Shown here: piece after piece, positions 50,910-59,006 of the stretch
Position numbering within the stretch: position 1 is the stretch's first letter
How the letters are laid out: every line of letters starts with the position of its first letter
Assembly: GCA_001404055.1 (NCBI GenBank)
Contig: CXTY01000039.1
Location: forward strand, 62,001 to 126,000
Length of the DNA stretch: 64,000 nt
Reading direction: 5' to 3'
Origin: Roseibium album
GTDB lineage: Bacteria > Pseudomonadota > Alphaproteobacteria > Rhizobiales > Stappiaceae
Notes under the pieces: model-generated
The model's input: the letters and a program-made list of their open reading frames with translations, nothing else
Told to the model about the DNA's origin: nothing
The model's database searches: none
Position numbers and translations under genes: made by a program

Positions 50910-50950
50910 TATAATACATAGCATACTATATAATTTGCATAGCAAGCTAT
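50910..50950 (+). promoter_or_regulatory. Promoter with two MarR-like dyads before the ABM-cytochrome b561 operon
   Basis: A perfect -10 hexamer TATAAT is at 50910-50915; no clear -35. Two 12-bp dyads, ATAG-CATA-CTAT (50918-50929) and ATAGC-AA-GCTAT (50939-50950), lie just downstream, spaced 21 bp centre to centre (two helical turns). They match the core of the palindrome upstream of the MarR gene. The first overlaps the expected start of transcription, as expected for repression. Confidence 0.65.
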
Positions 50951-50965
50951 ATAAAGGAAATTACC

Positions 50966-51370
50966 ATGTTTACCTCACTCACTCGCGAAGCCATTAAACT
51001 GCCCGCGATCGCTGTTCTGCTCGGACTTTTGGCGGCGCCCACACTGGCAGACGACAATCAACCAGCCAACCCGGTTACCTTGATCAATTCCTTTGAAGTG
51101 GATCAAAACCAACTGGAGGAAACCATTCGCTTCTGGGAACAGGTGCGTGACTTTCTTGCGAGCCAGCCAGGTTACATTTCCACCAACCTGCATCAATCCC
51201 TGTCGCCAGAGGCCAAGTTTCAGCTTGTGAATGTCGCAAAGTGGGCAAACCCGCAGGCGTTTCAGGAAGCGATCAAAAATATGCGCGAGAGCGGACTGGG
51301 TACAGACATGCGCGGCACCGTGTTTCACGCTGCCCTTTATCAGGTTATCCGGACGGACAAGGGGGACTAG
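50966..51370 (+). CDS. Exported antibiotic biosynthesis monooxygenase (ABM) domain protein
   Basis: A 134-residue protein with a signal peptide (IKLPAIAVLLGLLAAPTLADD, likely cleavage near residue 28) and an ABM-type ferredoxin-like domain: VTLINSFEVDQNQLEETIRFWEQVRDFLASQPGYISTNLHQSL and FQLVNVAKWANPQAFQEAI. ABM domains occur in quinone/haem monooxygenases; export of one is uncommon. ATG 50966 follows AAGGAAA. It stands behind the MarR-like operators and is 3 nt from the cytochrome gene, so they form one unit. Confidence 0.8.
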   Translation: MFTSLTREAIKLPAIAVLLGLLAAPTLADDNQPANPVTLINSFEVDQNQLEETIRFWEQVRDFLASQPGYISTNLHQSLSPEAKFQLVNVAKWANPQAFQEAIKNMRESGLGTDMRGTVFHAALYQVIRTDKGD

Positions 51371-51372
51371 GC

Positions 51373-51870
51373 ATGCGCAGCACTGTCTTTTCGTTCAGCC
51401 AATTGTTGCACTGGGCAATTGCCATATTTGTACTGGGCGCTCTGGTATCAGGATATGCCACAACCCGCTCTGAAACATTCTCGCTCACGCTACTGCGTTT
51501 TCATCTTGGCTTGGGCGTAACTGCCGGTGTCCTGTCGCTGATCCGTGTGGTTCTATGGCTCACGACAGGCGCCCCGGAACGGGTATTCCCCATCGCGTCA
51601 AAGACACAAAACCTGGCAAGCAGCCTGGTTCACGCAGCACTCCGCCTTCTGCCACTGCTCTTGTTGATCAGCGGTATTGGCATGATAGCGCTGTCCGGCG
51701 CATTCAGTGCTCTCATCAACGGAAGCCTGACCAATCTGACTGGTTTCGCGGAGCTTCCACCTCGCAATCTCCATCACGCGGCGGACTTGTTGCTTGCGTC
51801 GCTGATCGCGCTTCACGCAATTGCAGCTGGCTGGCATAGGTTTCGCCAACCAACGCTCAAAACAGAGTGA
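51373..51870 (+). CDS. Cytochrome b561 family protein
   Basis: A 165-residue four-helix membrane protein resembling the CybB (prokaryotic b561) family. It shows FSQLLHWAIAIFVLGALVSGYAT (helix 1 with a haem His), LRFHLGLGVTAGVLSLIRVVLWL (helix 2 with His), a third hydrophobic segment LLPLLLLISGIGMIALSG, and a fourth helix LPPRNLHHAADLLLASLIALHAIAAGWHRF with further His. It carries electrons between quinol and an acceptor such as superoxide in relatives. It starts 3 nt after the ABM gene and is probably its redox partner. Confidence 0.85.
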   Translation: MRSTVFSFSQLLHWAIAIFVLGALVSGYATTRSETFSLTLLRFHLGLGVTAGVLSLIRVVLWLTTGAPERVFPIASKTQNLASSLVHAALRLLPLLLLISGIGMIALSGAFSALINGSLTNLTGFAELPPRNLHHAADLLLASLIALHAIAAGWHRFRQPTLKTE

Positions 51871-51888
51871 GAAACCCTCAAGCAAGAA

Positions 51889-51915
51889 GGCCCGGTAATT
51901 TGAGACTGCCGGGCC
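51889..51915. terminator. Bidirectional hairpin between cytochrome b561 and chemoreceptor genes
   Basis: GGCCCGG (51889-51895) pairs with CCGGGCC (51909-51915), and an AT base pair extends the stem across a GT mispair. The two genes converge here. Downstream T-rich sequence on the minus strand is TTCTTGC, on the plus AATTT. Confidence 0.6.
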
Positions 51916-51987
51916 AATTTCCAAGTTCAAAGATATCTGCGTTCCTGTAGGAACCCGTCTTACGACTCGGTTGCCGTTTCCAAGCTT

Positions 51988-53883
51988 TTAGGCAGCAGCG
52001 ACCTGGTTCAGGAATTCGCGAACTTCCTCGCGCAGTTCTGCTGTACGCCTGACAACATCACCAGTTCGAGTACCCATATCGGCAGCCGCAACATTTGACT
52101 GCTGTGCAATGGCCTCAACATCAGCCATGTCGCCGACAACGGACCGCGTCTGTTCGGCAGCTTGCAGAACGTTGCTTTTGATTTCATCCGTCGACTGCCG
52201 CCGCGTGTCAAGATCGGCGGCAATTTGCGTAGTGCAGCCAGTCACCTCGCCAATATCTGAAATGATCTTGTGGATTGCATCGACAACCCGGACGGTACGC
52301 TGCTGAACAAGCGACACTTGTTCGGTGATCTGATCAGTCGCTGAAGCTGTCTGTCCGGCAAGCGTTTTCACTTCACCTGCAACAACCTCAAAGCCTTTTC
52401 CGGCATCGCCTGCCCGGGCCGCTTCGATTGTGGCATTCAGGGCCAGCAGGTTGGTCTGGTCCGCAATGGCGCTGATGAGCGAGACAATCTCACCGATCGA
52501 TTTTGAAATTTCAGAAAGGCTCTCGATTTCTTCGTTCGCAGCAGTAGCGTTTTGGTTGGCTGCCTGCGCAATGTCTGTCGCATCATGCGCCCGTCGGCTG
52601 ATCGTAGCGATATCGTTCGCCAATACTTCAGCAGCACTTGCGACTGCATCGACATTTTCCGATGCACCGGAGGAAGCAGCAGCCGTATCGTGGGCTCTCT
52701 TGTCCGCGTTTTGCGCAACATCCTTGAGCGTACCTGAGGTACTGCTCATATCACCCAGCGCACTGTCAACGTCGGTCAGAAGCGCAGTGATGCGCGCCTG
52801 AAAATCAGCGATCAGCTCTTCTACTTTCTTCTGACGGTCAGCAGCAGCCTGCCCCTCCAGACGTTCGCGCTCCGTTGTGAGCTCAATCGTTCGGTCACGG
52901 TAATAGCCAACGGCACGAGCAATATCAGAGATTTCAGTGTTTCCATTGGAAAATGGCAACTCTCCTTCAACCCCCTCGCCATCTGCCAAATCCCGGATAC
53001 CGGTATTCAGATCCTGGATGCAGCCAAGGATGGACCGGCTGAAGTGTCTGGCAATAAAGAATGCCAACAGGAATACGAAAAAGAGCGCAGCGGTAACGAT
53101 CCACTTTCGCAATTGAAGTGCAAAAGCGCTGTCGTTCAGCTGCGCTTCAAGCTCATTCTGGCTGGCATTGCGCAAGCCATCTATTGCGGTCAGAAACGCA
53201 TTGAAACGGTCATGGACGGGATCCAGGTCCAGAGCTTTGCCGTCAGACCCCTGGCCGACATTCTTTGCAATCTTGGCCAGGGCGCCCTGCAAATTGCCAT
53301 TCGCTTGACGATAGTTCTTGGCAGCCGAGCTGAATGGGGTTTGCTCACCTTCTGCGACGTCGCCCGGTCCGGTTTTTGTAAGTGCGCTGATGCCGTCAGC
53401 AAGAACCTTGAACTGCCCGGCACCAACCAGGAACAGCATGGAATCAAAATGGCTAAGCTCGTCTTTCTCGGCAACTTTCTCGCTATTGCGGATAACGGCG
53501 GAGGAGCGAACCACGAGATCCGGCAATTGGTCTGAAACCAATTCGGCCAGCAGGTTGGTCGCCTGAGACGTACTTGCCGAAAGTCCTGCATCTTCCCCGA
53601 TGCAAGCAATCATCTTGTGGGCTTGAGAAAGGGCTTTTGCCTTTTTTGTTGCCGGTTTCTGGGGTGCGCATTCCGGATACATCTGTGCAACTGATTTCGG
53701 AATTGCCCCACCTGGCGACATGACGGCCTGGTTCCAGACGCTCGCTATCGACGGCAAGCTCTCGATTTTCGCTCTTTCGCTCAAGAGGTCCTGATAAGCA
53801 GACAAAATTATCCAACTCGCACAGGCGACAATTGGCACCGACAGCACGATGACCAGAACAAATAGTCGTTTTCTGATGGTCAA
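51988..53883 (-). CDS. Methyl-accepting chemotaxis protein
   Basis: A roughly 631-residue receptor. N-terminal helix KRLFVLVIVLSVPIVACASWIILS, a periplasmic ligand region (about 40-265, rich in helices), then a second helix WIVTAALFFVFLLAFFIA, a HAMP linker (SILGCIQDLNTGIRDLADGE) and a coiled cytoplasmic signalling domain with the hairpin tip IADQTNLLALNATIEAARAGDAGKGFEVVAGEVKTLA (about 470-505). It ends EEVREFLNQVAAA without a CheR-tether pentapeptide. TTG 53883 with GGAG upstream is preferred to TTG 53904. No che genes adjoin it; the ligand is unknown. Confidence 0.92.
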   Translation of the reverse strand: MTIRKRLFVLVIVLSVPIVACASWIILSAYQDLLSERAKIESLPSIASVWNQAVMSPGGAIPKSVAQMYPECAPQKPATKKAKALSQAHKMIACIGEDAGLSASTSQATNLLAELVSDQLPDLVVRSSAVIRNSEKVAEKDELSHFDSMLFLVGAGQFKVLADGISALTKTGPGDVAEGEQTPFSSAAKNYRQANGNLQGALAKIAKNVGQGSDGKALDLDPVHDRFNAFLTAIDGLRNASQNELEAQLNDSAFALQLRKWIVTAALFFVFLLAFFIARHFSRSILGCIQDLNTGIRDLADGEGVEGELPFSNGNTEISDIARAVGYYRDRTIELTTERERLEGQAAADRQKKVEELIADFQARITALLTDVDSALGDMSSTSGTLKDVAQNADKRAHDTAAASSGASENVDAVASAAEVLANDIATISRRAHDATDIAQAANQNATAANEEIESLSEISKSIGEIVSLISAIADQTNLLALNATIEAARAGDAGKGFEVVAGEVKTLAGQTASATDQITEQVSLVQQRTVRVVDAIHKIISDIGEVTGCTTQIAADLDTRRQSTDEIKSNVLQAAEQTRSVVGDMADVEAIAQQSNVAAADMGTRTGDVVRRTAELREEVREFLNQVAAA

Positions 53884-54108
53884 GAAAAGTCTCCGGAATC
53901 GCAAAAACCTGAACCGGAACCAAACTACGTTTTAAATGCCAACAAATTCAAAACAACACAGGCCGTTTCAAAAATTGCGTGTAAATTCAACGTGATGTGC
54001 GAATTCGAGTTTTTATGAAATTCAGGAATCCCTTCGGCCATGATTCGAATTTCGACCGCCGAATGTGGTTTCAATCCTTGTGCGCCATACCCAAGGTGCA
54101 AAAGATAT

Positions 54109-54138
54109 AAAAGGCCTGGCACCTTGCGTTGCCAGGCC
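54109..54138 (-). terminator. Rho-independent terminator of the phytase-like gene
   Basis: On the minus strand, GGCCTGGCA (complement of 54130-54138) pairs with TGCCAGGCC (complement of 54113-54121) in a 9-bp stem with an 8-nt loop, followed by TTTTATAT. It begins 24 nt past the stop codon. Confidence 0.85.
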
Positions 54139-54162
54139 CATCGTCAAGTCTTGGGAGACCTT

Positions 54163-56376
54163 CTAGTTCAGACGGGATGCCGGTCCGAGATCGATCAACT
54201 GGGTTTCGCCCGGCGCATCGTCAACACCGTCATTGTCGGTCAGTAGGATCAGGCGGCCATCAGCCGTGATCGTCAGGCCTTCCGGTTTGTCGAGTATCCA
54301 GCCCTTGCCTTCTGCCATTGCCGGCAGGATATCCATGGCGAAGCGCTTTTTCAGAACCGGAAGAGCTGCTCCATGTGCCGCCGGTGTTACGCCCTCAAGG
54401 GAAACAACGGTGATCTGCTTGATTGCAGCGTCTTCACCGCCCTTGTTGTCACGCTCCAAAATGGCGAACGTGCCTTCACCCATGGAAACGATTTCAGACA
54501 GGCCAACCCAGCCACCCGCAGCACTCCTTGGTGCATCAAGCGGATAATGGACAAACCCCCATGACTTATCCGCCGGGTTGTAGATCGCGATTTTGGTGTA
54601 TCCCTTCGGATCATCGTTCCACTCGCGCTGAACAGCAACGGCTACCAGCTGCTTGCCGTCCATTTCAAACTCAGCCACGCCTTCAAAGGAGAAGCGCTTT
54701 GCCTGATCGACCAGACTTTGCGGCAACGTGATTTCTTCCTGAACCGCACCGCTCGTGTCCACTTTCAGCAGAAGATGCTGGCGCTCTTTCTTTGGATGAC
54801 CTTCGGAGGCGAGCCAGAAACCGCCATCCTTGGCAACGGAAATCCCTTCCAGATCGAGGAGCTCCTGACTGGCACCAGTCACGTTTACATAAGAAACGAT
54901 TTTTGCTGGTGCCGAAGAAATGTCGAGCGTGTAGATCCGACCGGTTTCATAGAAGCTGTCATTGACCGTATAGAGCTTTTTCGGATCTTTCGGGTCGGCA
55001 GCCAGTGCTGAAAGCGCACCCCATCCAATTGGTGCACCCAGTTCCGGGTCAGTAACCGACGTCACGGACGGATAAGCTGGAGTATCTGCGCCAAACTGGT
55101 AAAGCGAGATATGTGAGCGCACACCATCTTCATCGACTTCGTTGGCAACCGCAAAAAGATCACGGCTCGGAATGGCGAGCAGGCCTTCCGGACCAACATG
55201 TGTCGGCAGCAGCTGGACAAATTCCGGCTTACCGCCGGTATCCTTGTAGACGGCCACAAAATTACCGCGCTCAGAATTGACGAAGATCAGCGTCTCGCCG
55301 CCAAACTGACCAACGGCAACGCCTTCCGGCTCTGTGCCTTTCTTGTGTGCGCGCTTTGCCGGATAGTGGCCGTGGGACATCCCCAGGTGTTCCATCTGGT
55401 TGCCGCTGTCGAACAACACGTCCCCATTTGCGTTCCAGATGGTGAAGCCGCGTGAACCGCCTTTATAGTCGCCTTCGTTGGCGGTAACGAAGCGCTCGTC
55501 ATCAATCCAGGCAACAGCATCCGGCTCACGCGGCACGTTTTCGCTGGAACCGGAGGCGTCGCTCATGCGGGCTTTCTTGACCGGAACATTTTCAGCTGTC
55601 GCAGCACCAGCGGAGAAATGAGTGACAACCTTTCCGGACGCCAGATCAACAATGGCAAGGTGGTTATTTTCCTGAATGGTGATAACGGCGTGGTTCTTAG
55701 AATTGATGGAAACGAATTCCGGCTCCGGATCTGATGGTGCGACCTCGGCAAGGCCAGTCAGGTCGACAATCCGAACTGCGTCGCAGTTGGTCGGAACACC
55801 GTCATCATCGAGATCGAAGATTGCGAGATGACCAGCTGGTGCCTGCGGAATGACACCGTCGTTGAGGTCTTCGTCCCGCTCGTTTTCAATGGCGATGGCA
55901 ATGAACTTCCCGTCCGGGGAAATAGCGACGCTGTCCGGTTGGCCTTTCGCATCGCACTTTGCGGCGATGCCCAGTCCGTCTAAGGCGATGACTGCCAGAT
56001 GACCGGAAGCATTGACAAAATCTTCGCTGGTGTTGACGCCTGCATAGGCGGCCTTTGCACCGACAGCGACGGAGGTTGGTTCACCCCCGAGAGCCGTGCG
56101 GCCTAGCGGCAGAAGGTTCAGCGGATTGGCGGCGTTGACGAAAACGATGGATTCGCCCGGGCTATCCGTGAAAGCTAGCGTACGCCCATCTTTGGACGCG
56201 TAGATGATTTCCGCGACGGTTTCAGTAGCCTTGTCAGCACCTTCGGGCAGGGTTTTATAAACAGGGTAGGTGTTGATACGTTCAAAATAATCGGCTTGAG
56301 CCGCAGAGGTGGCACCAAGACCGAATAAAACGGCAAGACTGACACCTTTCAGAAAACGCCCGCGAAGATTCGCCAT
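54163..56376 (-). CDS. Exported phytase/esterase-like beta-propeller protein
   Basis: A 737-residue exported protein. The signal peptide LKGVSLAVLFGLGATSAAQA is followed by DYFERINTYPVYKTLP. The N-terminal half is a beta-propeller (repeated VAISPDGKFIAIAIE and HLAIFDLDDDGVPTNCDAVRIVDL patterns). The C-terminal half matches the esterase-like activity of phytase family, with LLDLEGISVAKDGGFWLASEGHPK and GWILDKPEGLTITADGRLILLTDNDGVDD. ATG 56376 (with signal peptide next) is preferred over a longer frame. A three-repeat Pho-box-like element lies 67-95 nt upstream, so phosphate starvation control by PhoB is likely. It is probably periplasmic and degrades organic phosphate. Confidence 0.85.
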   Translation of the reverse strand: MANLRGRFLKGVSLAVLFGLGATSAAQADYFERINTYPVYKTLPEGADKATETVAEIIYASKDGRTLAFTDSPGESIVFVNAANPLNLLPLGRTALGGEPTSVAVGAKAAYAGVNTSEDFVNASGHLAVIALDGLGIAAKCDAKGQPDSVAISPDGKFIAIAIENERDEDLNDGVIPQAPAGHLAIFDLDDDGVPTNCDAVRIVDLTGLAEVAPSDPEPEFVSINSKNHAVITIQENNHLAIVDLASGKVVTHFSAGAATAENVPVKKARMSDASGSSENVPREPDAVAWIDDERFVTANEGDYKGGSRGFTIWNANGDVLFDSGNQMEHLGMSHGHYPAKRAHKKGTEPEGVAVGQFGGETLIFVNSERGNFVAVYKDTGGKPEFVQLLPTHVGPEGLLAIPSRDLFAVANEVDEDGVRSHISLYQFGADTPAYPSVTSVTDPELGAPIGWGALSALAADPKDPKKLYTVNDSFYETGRIYTLDISSAPAKIVSYVNVTGASQELLDLEGISVAKDGGFWLASEGHPKKERQHLLLKVDTSGAVQEEITLPQSLVDQAKRFSFEGVAEFEMDGKQLVAVAVQREWNDDPKGYTKIAIYNPADKSWGFVHYPLDAPRSAAGGWVGLSEIVSMGEGTFAILERDNKGGEDAAIKQITVVSLEGVTPAAHGAALPVLKKRFAMDILPAMAEGKGWILDKPEGLTITADGRLILLTDNDGVDDAPGETQLIDLGPASRLN

Positions 56377-56442
56377 TGCACTGGCTCCTATTGTTTGCTC
56401 GGGTTGAGTTGGCGGCAAACTAGTGAGCCCGATTGGAAGAAC

Positions 56443-56471
56443 GGTGACACTTGAATGAAGGTTTGGTGACA
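56443..56471 (-). promoter_or_regulatory. Probable Pho box (three 11-bp spaced repeats)
   Basis: On the minus strand, TGTCACC, CTTCATT and TGTCACC occur at exact 11-nt intervals (complements of 56465-56471, 56454-56460, 56443-56449). PhoB binds direct CTGTCAT-like heptamers with 11-bp period. The element lies 67 nt upstream of the phytase-like start. Confidence 0.65.
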
Positions 56472-56605
56472 ACACCAAAAACGTGAGTTGCCTGTCAGGT
56501 AGCGTTTCGGGTATGAGAAAAGGCTGGACAAAAGCCGGGCCATCTCACAGGCTGAGTGTCTTCCTTCTTTTTGCGCGTTTTGCGCGATTCTTATCGGATA
56601 TTATT

Positions 56606-57805
56606 ATGCAGATCGGTTTTGTCCGCTCCGCCATTGTGCTGGGGCTACTTGCTGTTGTGGGTCCTTTTGCGATTGACCTCTATCTTCCTGCCACCCCTCA
56701 AATCGTGCGGGACCTGAACACTGATGACGCAGGCGCACATCTGACCTTCACGGTTTACTTCATCGCCTTTGGTCTGGCGCAGCTTGTCTATGGCCCGATA
56801 GCCGACTGGCTCGGCCGTAAACCGCCAATCTTCATGGGGCTTGTCGTGTTCATTGTCGGTTCTGTTATTTGCGCGCAAGCCGAAGACATAACGGCCTTAA
56901 CGCTGGGGCGTTTCGTGCAGGCCCTTGGTGCTGCCGCCCCCATGGTCATCGTGCGCGCGGTTGTCCGAGATCTGCACACAGGCACCCAGGCAACCCGCCT
57001 GATGGCTCTCGTGATGCTTGTGATCAGCATTTCGCCCCTCCTGGCACCCCTGACAGGCAGCGCAATCATTGCGTTCGGAAGCTGGCGCCTGATCTTTGGT
57101 GCCCTCGCGTTGATTGCACTCCTGGCAATGCTGCTGACGGCTTTTCAACTGCCGGAAACACTTCCGCCGGAAGGGCGTAGCCCGATAAACGGCAAGGCTA
57201 TGCTTCGCAGCGCGCTCTTTCTGCTGCGTGATGGCAAGTTCATGGGTCTCACGCTTATCGGTGGATTTTCACTGGCGAGTTTCTTTGTATTCATTGCCTC
57301 CGCGCCGATGGTCTACATGACCCACTACGAACTGACGCCAACCGTGTTCAGTCTCGTTTTCGCCTGCGGCGCAATCGGCTTCTTTGCAGCTTCCCAGTTC
57401 GCCGCCGGGCTCGGCCAGAAATACGGCATGTCCAAAGTGGCACTTTGGGCAACCTGCGGATTTGCAGGAGCAACCAGTCTCCTGTTTGTCCTGGTTTGGA
57501 TGGGTTATGACCAGTTACCTGTTCTGATGGTGCTCCTGTTTCTCGGAAACTCCTGCCTCGGTCTGGTTATTGCCCCGACAATGGTCATGGCACTGGAAGA
57601 ACATGGTGAACATGCCGGCATGGCATCTTCCCTTGGCGGTACTTTGCAAATGGTTGCTGGCGGCGTGATGATCCTCGCGTGCAGCCCGTTTTTTGATCGG
57701 ACCCCGCTGCCGCTCGTTGGGGCTGTCGCCGCCTGTGCGCTGACTGCCTTTGTTCTGGCATTGCTCACACTGCGCCCGGAACCCGAAGGCAATGCGCCCG
57801 CATAA
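56606..57805 (+). CDS. Bcr/CflA family multidrug efflux MFS transporter
   Basis: A 399-residue MFS permease with twelve helices. It opens IVLGLLAVVGPFAIDLYLPATPQIVRDL (the Bcr/CflA signature DLYLPA), followed by motif A-like AQLVYGPIADWLGRKPPIFMGLVVFIVG (about 55-82), ALGAAAPMVIVRAVVRDLHTG, and later GLVIAPTMVMALEEHGEHAGMASSLGGTLQM (about 325-355), also typical of Bcr. It exports drugs or sulfonamide-like compounds in relatives. ATG 56606 is chosen; the upstream extension is rich in Arg and lacks a ribosome site. It is divergent from the phytase-like gene. Confidence 0.9.
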   Translation: MQIGFVRSAIVLGLLAVVGPFAIDLYLPATPQIVRDLNTDDAGAHLTFTVYFIAFGLAQLVYGPIADWLGRKPPIFMGLVVFIVGSVICAQAEDITALTLGRFVQALGAAAPMVIVRAVVRDLHTGTQATRLMALVMLVISISPLLAPLTGSAIIAFGSWRLIFGALALIALLAMLLTAFQLPETLPPEGRSPINGKAMLRSALFLLRDGKFMGLTLIGGFSLASFFVFIASAPMVYMTHYELTPTVFSLVFACGAIGFFAASQFAAGLGQKYGMSKVALWATCGFAGATSLLFVLVWMGYDQLPVLMVLLFLGNSCLGLVIAPTMVMALEEHGEHAGMASSLGGTLQMVAGGVMILACSPFFDRTPLPLVGAVAACALTAFVLALLTLRPEPEGNAPA

Positions 57806-57815
57806 CCGATAATAG

Positions 57816-57875
57816 CAAGCCCTTTTCGTCGCGATTTGGCCCATATCCGCCATCCGTCAAAAGGGGCTTGTTTTT
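57816..57875 (+). terminator. Terminator after the Bcr/CflA gene
   Basis: CAAGCCC-TTTT (57816-57826) pairs with AAAAGGGGCTTG (57859-57870) with one bulged G, across a loop of about 32 nt, followed by TTTTT. It begins 11 nt after the stop. Confidence 0.6.
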
Positions 57876-57923
57876 CTCCAATATTGCTGTTGATCTGAGC
57901 CCAAAGTCAGATCAGGGCAAATC

Positions 57924-59006
57924 ATGAAATCGCACAACAACCCGTGGCTTGGAAAAGGCCTTCCCGCGACTGCCAAACTCGCTGATGGCGACGTTTCCAA
58001 AACACCAGGAAACTCCAGAGACCTGTTCGAAGAGCGCCTGCAGGTAAAAGAGAGTCCTTTGCTGGACCTACCCGAACTTGCAAAAACACTTGGTGTTGGC
58101 GCTCTTCTCATCAAGGATGAACGCGACCGTATTGGCCTTGGTAGTTTCAAAGCCCTCGGGGCTGCTTATGCGATTGCCAAACGCGCTGAACAAAAAATTC
58201 AGGACGGATCTGCGCGTAGCAGCCAGAACGCCCTTGAAGGCGTAACCTTTGCCTGCGCAAGTGCAGGCAATCACGGCCTGTCTCTGGCAACCGGCGCGCC
58301 TGTTTTCGGCGCCCAGGCAGTCGTGTTTGTCGCTGAAACTGTTCCTGAAGCCTTTGCGGCTCGCTTGCAGGATAAAGGCGCAAAAGTTGTCCGCGTTGGC
58401 GAGAACTATGAAGCCAGCATGGAAGAGGCCCAGCGCCAGGCAGCTGAAAACAATTGGATCCTGCTGCCGGACAGCACATGGCCTGGCATGGTGGATCCCG
58501 GTCGGGATGTGATGGAAGGTTATCTTATCATGGGCCAGGAAATCGCGCGCCAGATCCCCGCACCGCCCACGCATGTATTTCTGCAGGCCGGTGTCGGTGG
58601 ATTGGCTGCCGCCTGCGCAGTCAGCGCTCGCGAAACCTGGGGTCCGGATGTGACCCTTGTTGTCGTTGAACCGGAAGACGCTCCGGCCCTGCAGGCTAGT
58701 ATTGCGGCTGGAGATGCCGTTGCAGCACCTGGCCCTGTTTCAATCATGGGACGACTGGACTGCAAGGAACCGTCGCACCTGGCGCTGAAGTATCTGGCTA
58801 AAGAAGCAAAGTACTTCGTTACGATCACGGACGATGAAGCGTCTGAAACAGTAAACTGGCTTTCCGCGCACGGCCTTGAAACAACCCCTTCCGGTGCGGC
58901 AGGCATTTCTGCACTCCATCACGCGAGTGGCAGCTTTGCTGACCTGGGTCTGGACGAGAAATCCCGCATCCTTTGTTATCTCTCTGAAGGCCCAGAAGAT
59001 GGCTGA
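57924..59006 (+). CDS. PLP-dependent ammonia-lyase, diaminopropionate ammonia-lyase-like
   Basis: A 360-residue fold-type II PLP enzyme. Features: LLIKDERDRIGLGSFKALGAAYAIA (about 61-85) with the PLP Lys in SFKALG, CASAGNHGLSLATGA (about 110-124), the phosphate-binding QAGVGGLAAACAV (about 216-228), and SGAAGISALHHA near the end. The pattern best matches 2,3-diaminopropionate ammonia-lyase, though threonine-dehydratase-like EutB proteins are close. The stop overlaps the next gene by 8 nt. It is 118 nt after the Bcr gene terminator and heads a three-gene unit. Confidence 0.85.
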   Translation: MKSHNNPWLGKGLPATAKLADGDVSKTPGNSRDLFEERLQVKESPLLDLPELAKTLGVGALLIKDERDRIGLGSFKALGAAYAIAKRAEQKIQDGSARSSQNALEGVTFACASAGNHGLSLATGAPVFGAQAVVFVAETVPEAFAARLQDKGAKVVRVGENYEASMEEAQRQAAENNWILLPDSTWPGMVDPGRDVMEGYLIMGQEIARQIPAPPTHVFLQAGVGGLAAACAVSARETWGPDVTLVVVEPEDAPALQASIAAGDAVAAPGPVSIMGRLDCKEPSHLALKYLAKEAKYFVTITDDEASETVNWLSAHGLETTPSGAAGISALHHASGSFADLGLDEKSRILCYLSEGPEDG

